Source: Gammaproteobacteria bacterium
Lineage (GTDB): Bacteria; Pseudomonadota; Gammaproteobacteria; Competibacterales; Competibacteraceae
NCBI GenBank assembly: GCA_024235035.1
Contig: JACKNE010000007.1
Span: 285,539-349,538, forward strand
Length of the DNA: 64,000 nt
Reading direction: 5' to 3'
The notes under the pieces were generated by a model, which was given only the letters and a program-made list of their open reading frames with translations, did no database searches and was not told the DNA's origin. A program made the position numbers and the translations under genes. Below are positions 44,314-53,408 of the stretch, piece by piece. Positions within the stretch are counted from its first letter, which is position 1; every line of letters starts with the position of its first letter.

Positions 44314-47125
44314 GATTCGTGGCGCTCGCACGCATAATTTGCAAAATATTGACCTTGATCTGCCCCGCGATCGGTTGATCGTCGTCACTGGGCTGTCCGG
44401 TTCCGGCAAGTCCTCATTGGCGTTCGACACGCTCTACGCCGAAGGTCAGCGTCGCTATGTCGAATCCCTGTCCGCCTACGCCCGACAATTCCTATCGCTG
44501 ATGGAAAAACCCGACGTCGATCACATCGAGGGATTATCGCCAGCGATTTCCATCGAACAGAAATCCACCTCGCACAATCCCCGCTCCACGGTCGGCACCA
44601 TCACCGAAATTTACGACTACCTGCGCCTGCTCTACGCACGAGCCGGAATCCCGCGCTGCCCGGATCACGGCATCGATCTCGACGCCCAAACGGTCAGCCA
44701 GATGGTGGATCAAGTGCTAACCCTACCGGAAGGTGAACGGCTGATGCTGTTGGCGCCGATCGTCAAGGAGCGCAAGGGCGAACACCTCAAACTGTTGCGC
44801 GAATTACAGGCTCAGGGTTTCGTGCGCGCACGCATCGATGGCGAAGTGGTGGAGGTAGACCCCCCGCCGGTATTGGATTTGCGCCGCAAGCACACCATCG
44901 AGGTGGTGGTGGATCGTTTCAAGGTGCGCGGCGATCTGAGTCAACGTTTGGCCGAGTCGTTCGAAACCGCGCTGCGCCTGGGAGAAGGCGTGGCGCGAGT
45001 GGCGTTCCTGGATGAACCAACGCGCCATGAACTCTTGTTCTCCGCGGGTTATGCCTGTCCGATATGCGGTTACAGCCTGAGCGAATTGGAACCACGCTTG
45101 TTTTCCTTCAACAATCCGGTGGGCGCTTGTCCGGAGTGCGACGGGTTGGGAGTCAAGCAATTCTTCGACCCCGAGCGGGTCGTGGCGCACCCGCATCTGA
45201 GTCTGGCGCATGGCGCGGTGCGCGGTTGGGATCGCGACAATGCCTATTGCTTTCAGCTCATCCAATCCTTGGCGCAGCATTACGGCTTCGCGGTGGAAAC
45301 GCCGTTTCAGGAATTGCCTGAGCACTTCCGCCGACTCATTCTCCACGGTAACGATGGCGAAACCCTCGATTTTGCCTATACCAACAGTCGTGGTGAACTT
45401 TCCGTGCGCCGGCATACCTTCGAGGGCGTGATTCCCAACATGCAGCGCCGTTACCGAGAAACGGACTCGAATCTGGTGCGCGACGAACTGGCGAAATATC
45501 TGAGCAGCCAACCGTGTCCCTCTTGTCGGGGAGCACGGCTGACGCGTCCTGCCCGCCATGTTTTTGTCGCCGGTCACAGTGTGCCGCAGATCGTCGCTTG
45601 GCCGATTGGTGCAACGCGGGCTTTTTTTGCCGAATTGCGCTTGCCAGGCCGGCGTGGCGAAATCGCTGCTAAGATCGTCAAGGAGATCAGCGAGCGCTTG
45701 AATTTCCTGGTCAATGTCGGGCTGGATTACCTGAGCTTGGAACGCAGCGCCGACACATTGTCCGGTGGTGAAGCGCAACGGATTCGCCTGGCCTCGCAGA
45801 TCGGTGCGGGACTGGTCGGCGTGATGTACGTGCTGGACGAACCGTCCATCGGCCTGCACCAACGCGACAATGCCCGGCTGTTGGCCAGCTTGCTGCGGCT
45901 GCGGGACTTAGGCAATACGGTGATCGTGGTCGAACACGACGAGGAAGCGATCCGTACCGCCGATCAGGTGGTGGATATGGGACCGGGTGCTGGTGCTCAC
46001 GGTGGCCAAGTGGTCGCGCAGGGAACGCCAGCAGAGATCATGGTGCATCCGCAATCGCTGACCGGCGCTTATCTCGGCGGTCGGCGGAAGATTGCCTTGC
46101 CAGAACGACGTGTTCCGCCAAATGCGCAAAAGGTCCTGCGGATTGTCGGCGCCAGCGGCAACAACTTGAAGAACTTGACAGTCGAAATCCCGCTGGGATT
46201 GTTGACCTGTATCACTGGCGTTTCCGGTTCCGGCAAATCCACATTGATCAATGACACACTGTACCGCTATGCCGCCCGTGACTTGAACAACGCCAACGAA
46301 TCGCCTGCACCGTGCTGTGATCTGTTGGGGTTGGAACAGTTGGACAAAGTGGTCAATATCGACCAGAGTCCCATCGGTCGCACTCCACGCTCCAATCCGG
46401 CGACCTATACTGGCTTGTTTACGCCGATCCGGGAACTGTTCGCCGGGGTGCCCGAGGCGCGGGCGCGCGGTTATCTACCAGGTCGGTTCAGTTTCAACGT
46501 CAAGGGTGGACGCTGCGAGGCATGTCAGGGCGATGGAGTGATTCAGGTAGCGATGCATTTTCTGCCCGACATCTATGTGCCGTGCGACCAGTGCAAGAGC
46601 CGGCGCTACAACCGCGAAACGCTGGATATCCACTATAAGGGTCGCAATATCCACGAAGTGTTGGAAATGACCGTCGAGGATGCGCTGGCATTCTATCAGG
46701 CCGTGCCGGTGGTGGCGCGCAAGCTCCAGACCCTAACGGACGTTGGACTGAGTTATGTCAAGCTCGGCCAGAACGCTACCACTCTTTCGGGCGGCGAGGC
46801 CCAGCGGGTGAAGCTGGCCCGCGAGCTGTCCAAGCGCGACACCGGTCAAACATTGTATATCCTCGACGAACCGACCACAGGTCTGCACTTCCACGATATC
46901 GAGCAGTTGCTGAAAGTGTTGCATGAGCTACGCAATCGCGGCAATACCATCGTGGTGATCGAGCATAATTTGGATGTGATCAAAACGGCTGACTGGATCA
47001 TCGACCTCGGGCCAGAGGGCGGTGGCGGCGGCGGGGAAGTGGTGGCGGTAGGGCCGCCACCGCAAGTGGCGGCCCATCCGGCTAGCCACACTGGGCGATT
47101 CCTGGCGCCGGCGCTGAGGGCATAG
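44300..47125 (+). CDS. uvrA: Excinuclease ABC subunit A
   Basis: The damage-recognition ATPase of nucleotide excision repair, 941 residues (E. coli 940). It starts MDTIKIRGARTHNLQNIDLD. The first Walker A is VVTGLSGSGKSSLAFDTLY and the second is CITGVSGSGKSTLINDTLY. Signature motifs LSGGEAQRIRLASQIG and LSGGEAQRVKLARELS are both intact. Zinc modules are CPICGYSLSELEPRLFSFN-type and CEACQGDGVIQVAMHFLPD with CDQC. The longer frame upstream is rejected because it lies inside the RND gene. The 14-bp overlap suggests that some uvrA translation depends on the efflux transcript. Confidence 0.97.
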   Translation: MDTIKIRGARTHNLQNIDLDLPRDRLIVVTGLSGSGKSSLAFDTLYAEGQRRYVESLSAYARQFLSLMEKPDVDHIEGLSPAISIEQKSTSHNPRSTVGTITEIYDYLRLLYARAGIPRCPDHGIDLDAQTVSQMVDQVLTLPEGERLMLLAPIVKERKGEHLKLLRELQAQGFVRARIDGEVVEVDPPPVLDLRRKHTIEVVVDRFKVRGDLSQRLAESFETALRLGEGVARVAFLDEPTRHELLFSAGYACPICGYSLSELEPRLFSFNNPVGACPECDGLGVKQFFDPERVVAHPHLSLAHGAVRGWDRDNAYCFQLIQSLAQHYGFAVETPFQELPEHFRRLILHGNDGETLDFAYTNSRGELSVRRHTFEGVIPNMQRRYRETDSNLVRDELAKYLSSQPCPSCRGARLTRPARHVFVAGHSVPQIVAWPIGATRAFFAELRLPGRRGEIAAKIVKEISERLNFLVNVGLDYLSLERSADTLSGGEAQRIRLASQIGAGLVGVMYVLDEPSIGLHQRDNARLLASLLRLRDLGNTVIVVEHDEEAIRTADQVVDMGPGAGAHGGQVVAQGTPAEIMVHPQSLTGAYLGGRRKIALPERRVPPNAQKVLRIVGASGNNLKNLTVEIPLGLLTCITGVSGSGKSTLINDTLYRYAARDLNNANESPAPCCDLLGLEQLDKVVNIDQSPIGRTPRSNPATYTGLFTPIRELFAGVPEARARGYLPGRFSFNVKGGRCEACQGDGVIQVAMHFLPDIYVPCDQCKSRRYNRETLDIHYKGRNIHEVLEMTVEDALAFYQAVPVVARKLQTLTDVGLSYVKLGQNATTLSGGEAQRVKLARELSKRDTGQTLYILDEPTTGLHFHDIEQLLKVLHELRNRGNTIVVIEHNLDVIKTADWIIDLGPEGGGGGGEVVAVGPPPQVAAHPASHTGRFLAPALRA

Positions 47126-47151
47126 GCAGTGCTTGCCACCAGCCAGTGCGT

Positions 47152-48270
47152 TTATCCTGAGAACTGGTGGGGACAGTTGTTCTTTTCGCTGTCGGCATAC
47201 ACAGCAGCGATCCGCTTGAATTCTTCCTGTCGTGTCAAGAATGCTTGCGCGACATCGGGATCGAAGTGCTGGCCCGCAGCTTGACGGATCATTTCGACAG
47301 CGGCTTCATGAGTGAAACCGCTTTTGTAGACTCGTCGGCAGATCAATGCATCATATACGTCCGCGATGGCCATCAAGCGCCCGGGGATGGGGATTTCATC
47401 CCCTTGCAGGCCACGTGGATATCCGGAGCCATCCCATTTCTCATGATGGGTGTAGATGAGCTCCTTGGCGACCTGAAGAAAATCCGTGGTGCCCATCTCT
47501 TGCTCTGCTCGCAGCAGGGCTTCATAGCCATGACTCGGATGTTGCTTCATCAATATCCATTCTGCGGAATCCAATTTACCTGGTTTGAGTAGAATGCGGT
47601 CGGGTACCCCTACTTTGCCGATGTCATGCAGCGGTGCGGTCTTGTACAGCAGCTCGATAGTGTGTTCATCCAGGTAATGTGCGAAACGAGGATGATTTTT
47701 CAGTTCCTCCGCTAAGAGCCGAACATAGTTCTGAGTGCGCAGGAGGTGTTTACCGGTTTCGTTATCGCGAGCTTCGACCAATGAGGCCATACAGAAAATG
47801 GCTGCGTATTTGGTGCGATCCAATTCTTCGGTGCGCTCCCGCACCTTCTCTTCGAGGAGCTGATTCTGGTCTGCCAGCACTCGGCGAGCCTCGTTGAGCG
47901 CCAAGTGGGTACCGATCCGAGCGCGGACAATGGGGGGACTCATGGGTTTGGAGATATAATCCACCGCTCCTAGCTCGAACCCCCTGAGCTCATCCGCGAC
48001 CTCACTCTTGACCGTCAGGAAGATCACCGGAATGTTTTGAACCGCAGGGTTGGCCTTGAGACGCCGACAAACTTCATAGCCATCCATGCCTTCCATTAGG
48101 ATATCCAACAAGATCAGATCCGGTGGTGAATCGGAAGCAGCGCGGCGCAGGGCCTGCTCTCCATCTTTGGCAACCACTGTTTTGTAGTCTTCCTTGAGCA
48201 GATCGACCAGGACATCGAGATAGAATTTCTCGTCATCCACAATCAGGATCTTGGACTTGGATAGGTTCAT
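47152..48270 (-). CDS. Response regulator with HD-GYP domain (RpfG-like)
   Basis: 372 residues: receiver domain (5-120) with ILIVDDEKFYLDVL, phospho-acceptor in LILLDILMEGMDG and lysine in YISKPMSPP; a coiled linker (NQLLEEKVRERTEELDRTKYA); then HD-GYP (about 150-345). The metal/catalytic motifs read ETGKHLLRTQNY, APLHDIGKVGVPD, THHEKWDGSGYP and IADVYDAL. HD-GYP enzymes hydrolyse c-di-GMP. The gene follows the hybrid kinase with a 4-nt overlap, so the kinase very probably phosphorylates it, giving a signal-to-c-di-GMP output. Confidence 0.94.
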   Translation of the reverse strand: MNLSKSKILIVDDEKFYLDVLVDLLKEDYKTVVAKDGEQALRRAASDSPPDLILLDILMEGMDGYEVCRRLKANPAVQNIPVIFLTVKSEVADELRGFELGAVDYISKPMSPPIVRARIGTHLALNEARRVLADQNQLLEEKVRERTEELDRTKYAAIFCMASLVEARDNETGKHLLRTQNYVRLLAEELKNHPRFAHYLDEHTIELLYKTAPLHDIGKVGVPDRILLKPGKLDSAEWILMKQHPSHGYEALLRAEQEMGTTDFLQVAKELIYTHHEKWDGSGYPRGLQGDEIPIPGRLMAIADVYDALICRRVYKSGFTHEAAVEMIRQAAGQHFDPDVAQAFLTRQEEFKRIAAVYADSEKNNCPHQFSG

Positions 48271-51200
48271 TTATCTTTGTCTATCAATTCATTGGACAGA
48301 GCTGCTAGGGTATCGAGAGCCTGATCGAAGTCGTAGCCCTCGATCTGGTCCGCCAGTCGTCGCACATTTTCCTGGAGGCTTGGGTTCGGCAATCGGCGCT
48401 CGATCTTGCGCAACACTTTCACCCCTTCCGGATCACCTTCCCTCAGCAATTGATCCAACCAATGCAGCAGGCTCTCAAGGTCATCGTCTGCCGTTCGAGC
48501 GCTATGCGGATCGGTCCTGGTCGTCAGCGCTGGTTCTTTTTCTGCTTCCAGTTTAGCTAGCGCATCGAAAAGAATCGTGTAAGCGTCTCGAAATTCTTGC
48601 GGCAAACCCGATGCATTGCTGAACCGACCTTCCAACAGTTCGGTTTCCAGCCACCGCGCCGCCAACTGTAGCCCTTGGGCGCCGATGTTACCAGCGACCC
48701 CTTGCAAGGTATGTAACTCACGGCGGGCGCTATCCCAGTCACCACTCTTTAACTGTCTCTCCAGGAGTGGTAGGGCATGGCCATGATTGACGGCGAAATC
48801 CGCGAGCAGTTTACGGAATAAGCGGCGGTTGCCACCCACTCGCTCCAGCCCCCAACGCAGATCGATGCCTGGCAGATGAGCCGGTAGCGCCACTTCAGCA
48901 TCGGCATTGGTTGGTCGATATTTATCTAGGCCAGATTCCTTGCCTGGCTTGAGCCAATGGCTCAAGGTCTTGAACAGACCATCCGGATCGATGGGCTTCG
49001 GGATATGGTCGTTCATCCCAGCCGCCAGGCATTTTTCACGGTCGCCAGACATGGCGTGGGCCGTCATGGCAATCACCGGCAGCTTCTCGAATTCGGGGAG
49101 CGCGCGAATTTGGCGTGTCGTTTCGTAACCATCCATTTCCGGCATCTGAATATCCATCAACACCAGGTCATAAACATGTTTGTGCAGCCTATCCAGGGCT
49201 TCTTGCCCGTTTTGAGCTGTATGAATCAGAACCCCCATATTCTTCAGTAGCTCTCGGGCTACTTGCTGATTGATGGGATTATCCTCCACCAGTAGCACCT
49301 CACCTGTAAGTCGGTGTCGGCCCGGAGTCAATTTGAGCGGTGCTTTTGCAGTATCCTTTTCGTCACCGCTAAGGACACGGATGACCGTATCGAACAAGGT
49401 GGAAGGACTGATCGGCTTGATGAGAAAACCATCCAGCCCCGCCACGTCGGCTTGGCGCATCACCTCCTCCCGACCATACGCCGTCACCAGAATGATCGCC
49501 GGAATATGCGCCAGGGTTTCACTGTGTTTGATGCGCTTCGCGGCTTCTACACCATCGATTCCCGCCATACGCCAATCCATTAGGACCAGGCGAAATGGTC
49601 CCTGTGGTTCTTGTTCCGCCAACTCCAGCAAGGACCAGGCTTCAAGTGCGTTTGCCGCTGTACCCACGACGAAGGTGAAAGAAATCAACATATCGCTGAG
49701 AATCTGGCGTGCGGCGGGATTATCGTCCACGACCAGGGCGCGCAGTCCCCGTAGATCGGGATCGGGCGCCCAGGTGCGCCCTTTGCACATGCCTTGAGTG
49801 GCGAATGGCAAGCTGAAGCGAAAACAACTGCCTATCCCCGGTATACTCTCCGCTGACAGCTCGCCGCCCATGAGTTGCACCAAATGCCGGCAGATGCTCA
49901 GGCCCAGACCACTGCCACCGTAACGACGTGTAGTGGAATCGTCCAATTGGGTAAAGGCATCGAACAAGCGCAGGATCTGTTTCGGCTCGATGCCGATACC
50001 GGTATCGCGGACAGCGAACTGCAAGCAAACCTGCGCGTCGTCACGTTCCACTAGGTTGATGCTGACTGTGACTTCACCGTGTTCGGTGAATTTGATGGCG
50101 TTGCTGACCAGATTGAGCAATACCTGCCCCAGGCGTAGTGCATCTCCGATCAGATCATCGGGTATTTCCAGATCCCGGTTGAACAGGATCTCCAGTCCTT
50201 TTTCCTCTGCGCGCATCACGGTCAAGCTGGCCAGATTCTCCAACACCTCGTCCAGAGAGAAAGAGGTGCGTTCGATCGCCAATTTACCCGCTTCGATCCG
50301 AGAGAAATCGAGAATATCGTTGATGACTCGGAGTAAGGCGTGCGCAGAAGTGTGGATTTTATCCACGTATTGGTGCTGACGGGGTGTGAGTTCGGTCTGC
50401 ATGGCCAGATGTGCGAATCCCACGATAGCATTCATGGGTGTGCGGATTTCGTGGCTCATATTAGCCAGAAAATGGCTCTTGAAACGATTGGCTTGTTCAG
50501 CTTCCGCCTTGGCGATGGTGAGGAGTGCCTTTTGCCGCCGGACCTGCGCCAGCCACAGGAAAGTCAGCAGCAGGAGCACCAAGGCTCCCGCCACCACTCG
50601 CCACAGCAGGGTATAGTTCACTTCGACTTCATAGCGCACAGCAATGGATTCCTGGCGGATCGCGCGTCGCTCGCTCTCGTCGATGGCGTCGAGCGCCTTG
50701 TCCAGAATCGCAACCAACTCCGGCCAATCCTTACGCACGCCGATGGCGAGGTCGCTGGTGTAAGGCGTGGGCGCGGCCACTTTCAGATTGCCGAGACCCA
50801 GCTTTTCGATGAGATAACTGCCCATCATCAGGTTACCGACGAAGGCATCCGCTTTCCCCGACGCCAGCGCCTGAAGCGCTTGCTCGGTATTATCCAGTGG
50901 TTGCAGCCGTAGACTCGGGTGATCTCGCGCCAAATATTCCTGAATAACATAACCTTGCACCACGGCGATTTGTTGCCCACTAAGATCTTCCAGGCTGGTG
51001 ATGAGCGGAGTCTCCTTGCGGGTAAACACCATGATGGGGAAATGCAGGTAGGGTTTGGTGAAATTGAGATAACGGGACCGTGCCGGTGATGGGGTTATGG
51101 CGGGCAGGACATCGATTTCACCGGCTTGGGCTTTTTCGGTGACCTGCTGCCAACTGAGCGCGGGATCATGGCTCATGTCGAGGCCAAGCATGCTTGTAAT

Positions 51201-52508
51201 CCGCTGCATGAACTCCGCAGAGATTCCTCGGTATTCACCCTTCGCGGTCACGAACTCGATCGGTTCCCACGCCCGATCCAATCCAAGGCGGATCTTCGGG
51301 TGCTCCGCTACCCAGGCTTGTTCCGCTGCAGTCAGCTTCAGTCTTTGTGCAGGGGTTCGCGGAGTCGTTGGCATGACCTCGACAGGTATCCATCGACGCA
51401 AAATTCTAAGCTTCTCGACTTCTGGAATAGCGAGCAATGCCTTGTCCAAGATTGCAGCCAACTCCGGCCAATCCTTGCGCACGCCAAAGCGTTGGCCGTC
51501 CTCTTGTAATTCATAACCGGCAGCAACTTTGAGGTTGGAAATCCCGTACTTGCTCGACAGGTAAACATTAATACCCAGTACGCCGACATACGCATCGGCA
51601 GCTCCCGTAGCAACCGCTCTGAGACCGTCCAACGGCGTTTTCACCCAATAGACGTCGATTTCTGGATACTCACGTAGGACACGCTGTGCGGAAGCATAAC
51701 CTTCGACCAAAGCGACTCGCCTACCAACTAGATCTTGTGGTTCCCGAATCCTGGTTTCAGCGCTTCTAGTCATGATGACGTAGGGCGTCGGGATGTACAC
51801 ATCGGTGAAGTTCAGAAACTCATCCCGCGCGGGAGTTTGCACCGCAGTGGCGATGAGGTCCAGCGTCCGCTCACGCGCGCCCTCCACGATTTCCGACCAG
51901 CTCAAGCCAGGGATCGGTTCGATCTCAACGCCGAGCAGATCGCTGAGCAATGCGATGAAGTCCGGCGCCACACCTCGGTATGCACCGTCCGCTCCCAGGA
52001 AGCTGTAGGGTGCATAAGCGCCATCAATGCCGATGCGAATCTTCGGATGCGCAGCCAACCAGGCGCGCTCAGCTTCAGTCAGCCGAAGGGTTGCCTCTTT
52101 TGGGTTCTTGCCAAGAATGCTCCGATGCTCTTCTGGGGTGATACTAGCCAATCCCTTGAAAAACAATCCTGCATGCACATTTGCATTGCCCTCGCGGATC
52201 ATGCGCAGCGCTTCGTCCCACGATGATGCCTCACGGAATTGCACTGCGAGACCGGGTTTCTCTCCCCATAGACGCCAGAGATCGATCAGCAACCCCGCTG
52301 CCTTGCCTTCCGGATCGGTGAATTTCAGCGGCGGGGTTCCTGTTCCTATGTTGGAAACGATCGTGGTCTCATTCGGTGTTTGAGGCAATGTCGCCTGTTC
52401 TGTGGCACGACAACTATGGTTAGGAAGGCACAACCATATCCACAACAGCAAAAAGATCGCACCGACCCGTGATCCCTGGTTCAAGTAGGTGACGAGGATC
52501 ATGTTCAA
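48267..52508 (-). CDS. Hybrid sensor histidine kinase with tandem periplasmic solute-binding domains (BvgS/EvgS-like)
   Basis: 1413 residues in one protein. A signal/anchor lies at about 15-30. A truncated solute-binding fragment (60-130) is followed by two complete SBP_bac_3 domains (about 152-375 and 407-625, each opening HPKIR-G-D-A). TM follows at about 632-655 (LLWRVVAGALVLLLLTFLWL). HisKA has its histidine in ANMSHEIRTPMNAI (near 686). The ATPase lobe shows LNLVSNAIKFTE and YGGSGLGLSI. Receiver 1 has aspartate near 978 (LVLMDWRMAG), receiver 2 near 1119 (LVLMDIQMPEMDG), and an Hpt domain has histidine near 1266 (ELHTLQGVAGNIGA). This is a full phosphorelay sensing small periplasmic ligands. 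Its partner is the HD-GYP regulator. Confidence 0.95.
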   Translation of the reverse strand: MNMILVTYLNQGSRVGAIFLLLWIWLCLPNHSCRATEQATLPQTPNETTIVSNIGTGTPPLKFTDPEGKAAGLLIDLWRLWGEKPGLAVQFREASSWDEALRMIREGNANVHAGLFFKGLASITPEEHRSILGKNPKEATLRLTEAERAWLAAHPKIRIGIDGAYAPYSFLGADGAYRGVAPDFIALLSDLLGVEIEPIPGLSWSEIVEGARERTLDLIATAVQTPARDEFLNFTDVYIPTPYVIMTRSAETRIREPQDLVGRRVALVEGYASAQRVLREYPEIDVYWVKTPLDGLRAVATGAADAYVGVLGINVYLSSKYGISNLKVAAGYELQEDGQRFGVRKDWPELAAILDKALLAIPEVEKLRILRRWIPVEVMPTTPRTPAQRLKLTAAEQAWVAEHPKIRLGLDRAWEPIEFVTAKGEYRGISAEFMQRITSMLGLDMSHDPALSWQQVTEKAQAGEIDVLPAITPSPARSRYLNFTKPYLHFPIMVFTRKETPLITSLEDLSGQQIAVVQGYVIQEYLARDHPSLRLQPLDNTEQALQALASGKADAFVGNLMMGSYLIEKLGLGNLKVAAPTPYTSDLAIGVRKDWPELVAILDKALDAIDESERRAIRQESIAVRYEVEVNYTLLWRVVAGALVLLLLTFLWLAQVRRQKALLTIAKAEAEQANRFKSHFLANMSHEIRTPMNAIVGFAHLAMQTELTPRQHQYVDKIHTSAHALLRVINDILDFSRIEAGKLAIERTSFSLDEVLENLASLTVMRAEEKGLEILFNRDLEIPDDLIGDALRLGQVLLNLVSNAIKFTEHGEVTVSINLVERDDAQVCLQFAVRDTGIGIEPKQILRLFDAFTQLDDSTTRRYGGSGLGLSICRHLVQLMGGELSAESIPGIGSCFRFSLPFATQGMCKGRTWAPDPDLRGLRALVVDDNPAARQILSDMLISFTFVVGTAANALEAWSLLELAEQEPQGPFRLVLMDWRMAGIDGVEAAKRIKHSETLAHIPAIILVTAYGREEVMRQADVAGLDGFLIKPISPSTLFDTVIRVLSGDEKDTAKAPLKLTPGRHRLTGEVLLVEDNPINQQVARELLKNMGVLIHTAQNGQEALDRLHKHVYDLVLMDIQMPEMDGYETTRQIRALPEFEKLPVIAMTAHAMSGDREKCLAAGMNDHIPKPIDPDGLFKTLSHWLKPGKESGLDKYRPTNADAEVALPAHLPGIDLRWGLERVGGNRRLFRKLLADFAVNHGHALPLLERQLKSGDWDSARRELHTLQGVAGNIGAQGLQLAARWLETELLEGRFSNASGLPQEFRDAYTILFDALAKLEAEKEPALTTRTDPHSARTADDDLESLLHWLDQLLREGDPEGVKVLRKIERRLPNPSLQENVRRLADQIEGYDFDQALDTLAALSNELIDKDK

Positions 52509-52651
52509 GGCAGCCTTTTCGGATAGGACGGAAGAAAGAGATCCTGATACCCGTTATGAGATTGGGAGGCGTTCCATATAGCCTCTATCCCTTCTTTCCT
52601 CTTGAGATGGGGGATTTTCTTGATACGACTGATTTTAGTCTTGGAGGGCGA

Positions 52652-52702
52652 GTAATAGTAGGGTAGGTATTGCCTACCCTACTGACTTCAGCTCTATTAA
52701 TT
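52652..52702 (+). repeat. 51-bp direct repeat, left copy
   Basis: Identical base for base to 58077-58127, in the same orientation. It contains a perfect palindrome (AGTAGGGTAGG, loop TATTG, CCTACCCTACT) followed by GACTTCAGCTCTATTAATT. The two copies bracket the accessory island. Confidence 0.95.
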
Positions 52703-52715
52703 AAAAATAGGTAAA

Positions 52716-52734
52716 CCCCCGGCTCTGCCGGGGG
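52716..52734. other. GC hairpin resembling an IS200/IS605-type end
   Basis: CCCCCGGC-TCT-GCCGGGGG is a perfect 8-bp stem with a 3-nt loop. The following 100 bp (through a GTCGTCCCCC segment) have no coding capacity. Subterminal hairpins of this kind mark IS200/IS605 ends and their non-autonomous derivatives, but no transposase is present. This is an analogy, not a match I can verify. Confidence 0.3.
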
Positions 52735-52959
52735 ACAGTAAAAGTTTGACAGTTCCGGGAGTCGTCCCCCAATGGCTGTACGGTGATCCGCTAAAGCCCA
52801 TAAATCAGGGTTGTCCCCTCGGTTTGAGCAAAGCTTTATAGAGTTGATGAAGTATATCTGATCCTGTTCACATTAATCGTGGACAGTGTTGCTATCGATC
52901 GGTGTTGATATTTAAAGAAGGCATAGGTTGCAAGTACCGCTTTTAACAAGAGAAGATGA

Positions 52960-53046
52960 GCCCTGTAGGTCGGGCACGAGTGCCCGACAAGCGCCCCTCT
53001 GCTTAACTCGTCGGGCAACGCGGCGCTTTTGCCCGACCTACGGGGC
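52960..53046. repeat. Palindromic repeat, complete copy A
   Basis: 87 bp bounded by 16-bp terminal inverted repeats (GCCCTGTAGGTCGGGC and GCCCGACCTACGGGGC, one mismatch). Internal stem GTCGGGCAC-GA-GTGCCCGAC and the block GGGCAACGCGGCGCTTTT are shared with later copies. It lies just downstream of the last gene of the array. Confidence 0.85.
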
Positions 53047-53084
53047 TGATTGTATCGATGCTCTGTTGCGCTTATTTATTGAAT

Positions 53085-53306
53085 TCAGGGTTGCTTACGC
53101 TCAAGTGCATTGGCGATGCGCTCAAGGTTTTCGTTAAGACGCCGTGTCTCAGCCAAATGCTCGATGACGTAAACCTTTACCTGCGACATGTACTCTTGTT
53201 GACCCTTCTGCGTTCCTTGAGAGTGACGCATGAAAAATATCCAAACACTGATGAGCACGAGCATAGGCCCCCAACTGATCAGCAGATCGATCATTACTTT
53301 TTCCAT
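53085..53306 (-). CDS. Small membrane protein with FtsH-like transmembrane segment
   Basis: 73 residues. After MEKVMIDL comes one TM helix, ISWGPMLVLISVWIFFMRHS. It is strikingly like the second membrane segment of the FtsH protease (WFPMLLLIGVWIFFMRQMQ in E. coli). A coiled cytoplasmic tail with EYMSQVKVYVIEHLAETRR and NENLERIANALERK follows; there is no ATPase or protease domain. The start is fixed by an AAGGAG site 5-6 nt upstream; a longer frame only translates the flanking repeat. It is the last gene of the leftward array. It could interact with FtsH or a similar membrane complex, which is speculation. Confidence 0.7.
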   Translation of the reverse strand: MEKVMIDLLISWGPMLVLISVWIFFMRHSQGTQKGQQEYMSQVKVYVIEHLAETRRLNENLERIANALERKQP

Positions 53307-53328
53307 CACTCCTTCCTTTCTTAACGTA

Positions 53329-53376
53329 GCCCCCGTAGGTCGGGCACGAGTGCCCGACAAGCACCCTCGACTGAAC
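53329..53376. repeat. Palindromic repeat, left-half copy B, with attC-like flank
   Basis: Only the left half is present (CCCGTAGGTCGGGCACGAG then TGCCCGACAAGC). On the minus strand, the sequence directly after the upstream gene's stop reads GCCGCCTTATAACAAGGTGC, ahead of a 12-bp palindrome GTGCTGCAGCAC. TTATAACAAGG-GCTGCAG resembles the 5' side of integron attC sites. A CGTTAAG near the far end could be the partner core site, but the match to GTTRRRY is imperfect. Confidence 0.55.
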
Positions 53377-53408
53377 TATGTGCTGCAGCACCTTGTTATA
53401 AGGCGGCT

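Larger units (their letters stand above)
52509..53084. other. Gene-free left edge of the accessory island
   Basis: No coding frame is supported here. It contains, in order, the upstream region of the hybrid kinase, one copy of the 51-bp direct repeat, a GC hairpin resembling an insertion-sequence end, and the first complete palindromic repeat, all listed separately. Confidence 0.6.

Noticed and set aside
44804..45862. A 352-codon frame antisense to uvrA
   Set aside because: uvrA is unmistakable on the other strand. The antisense product shows no known domain and is a codon-bias shadow.
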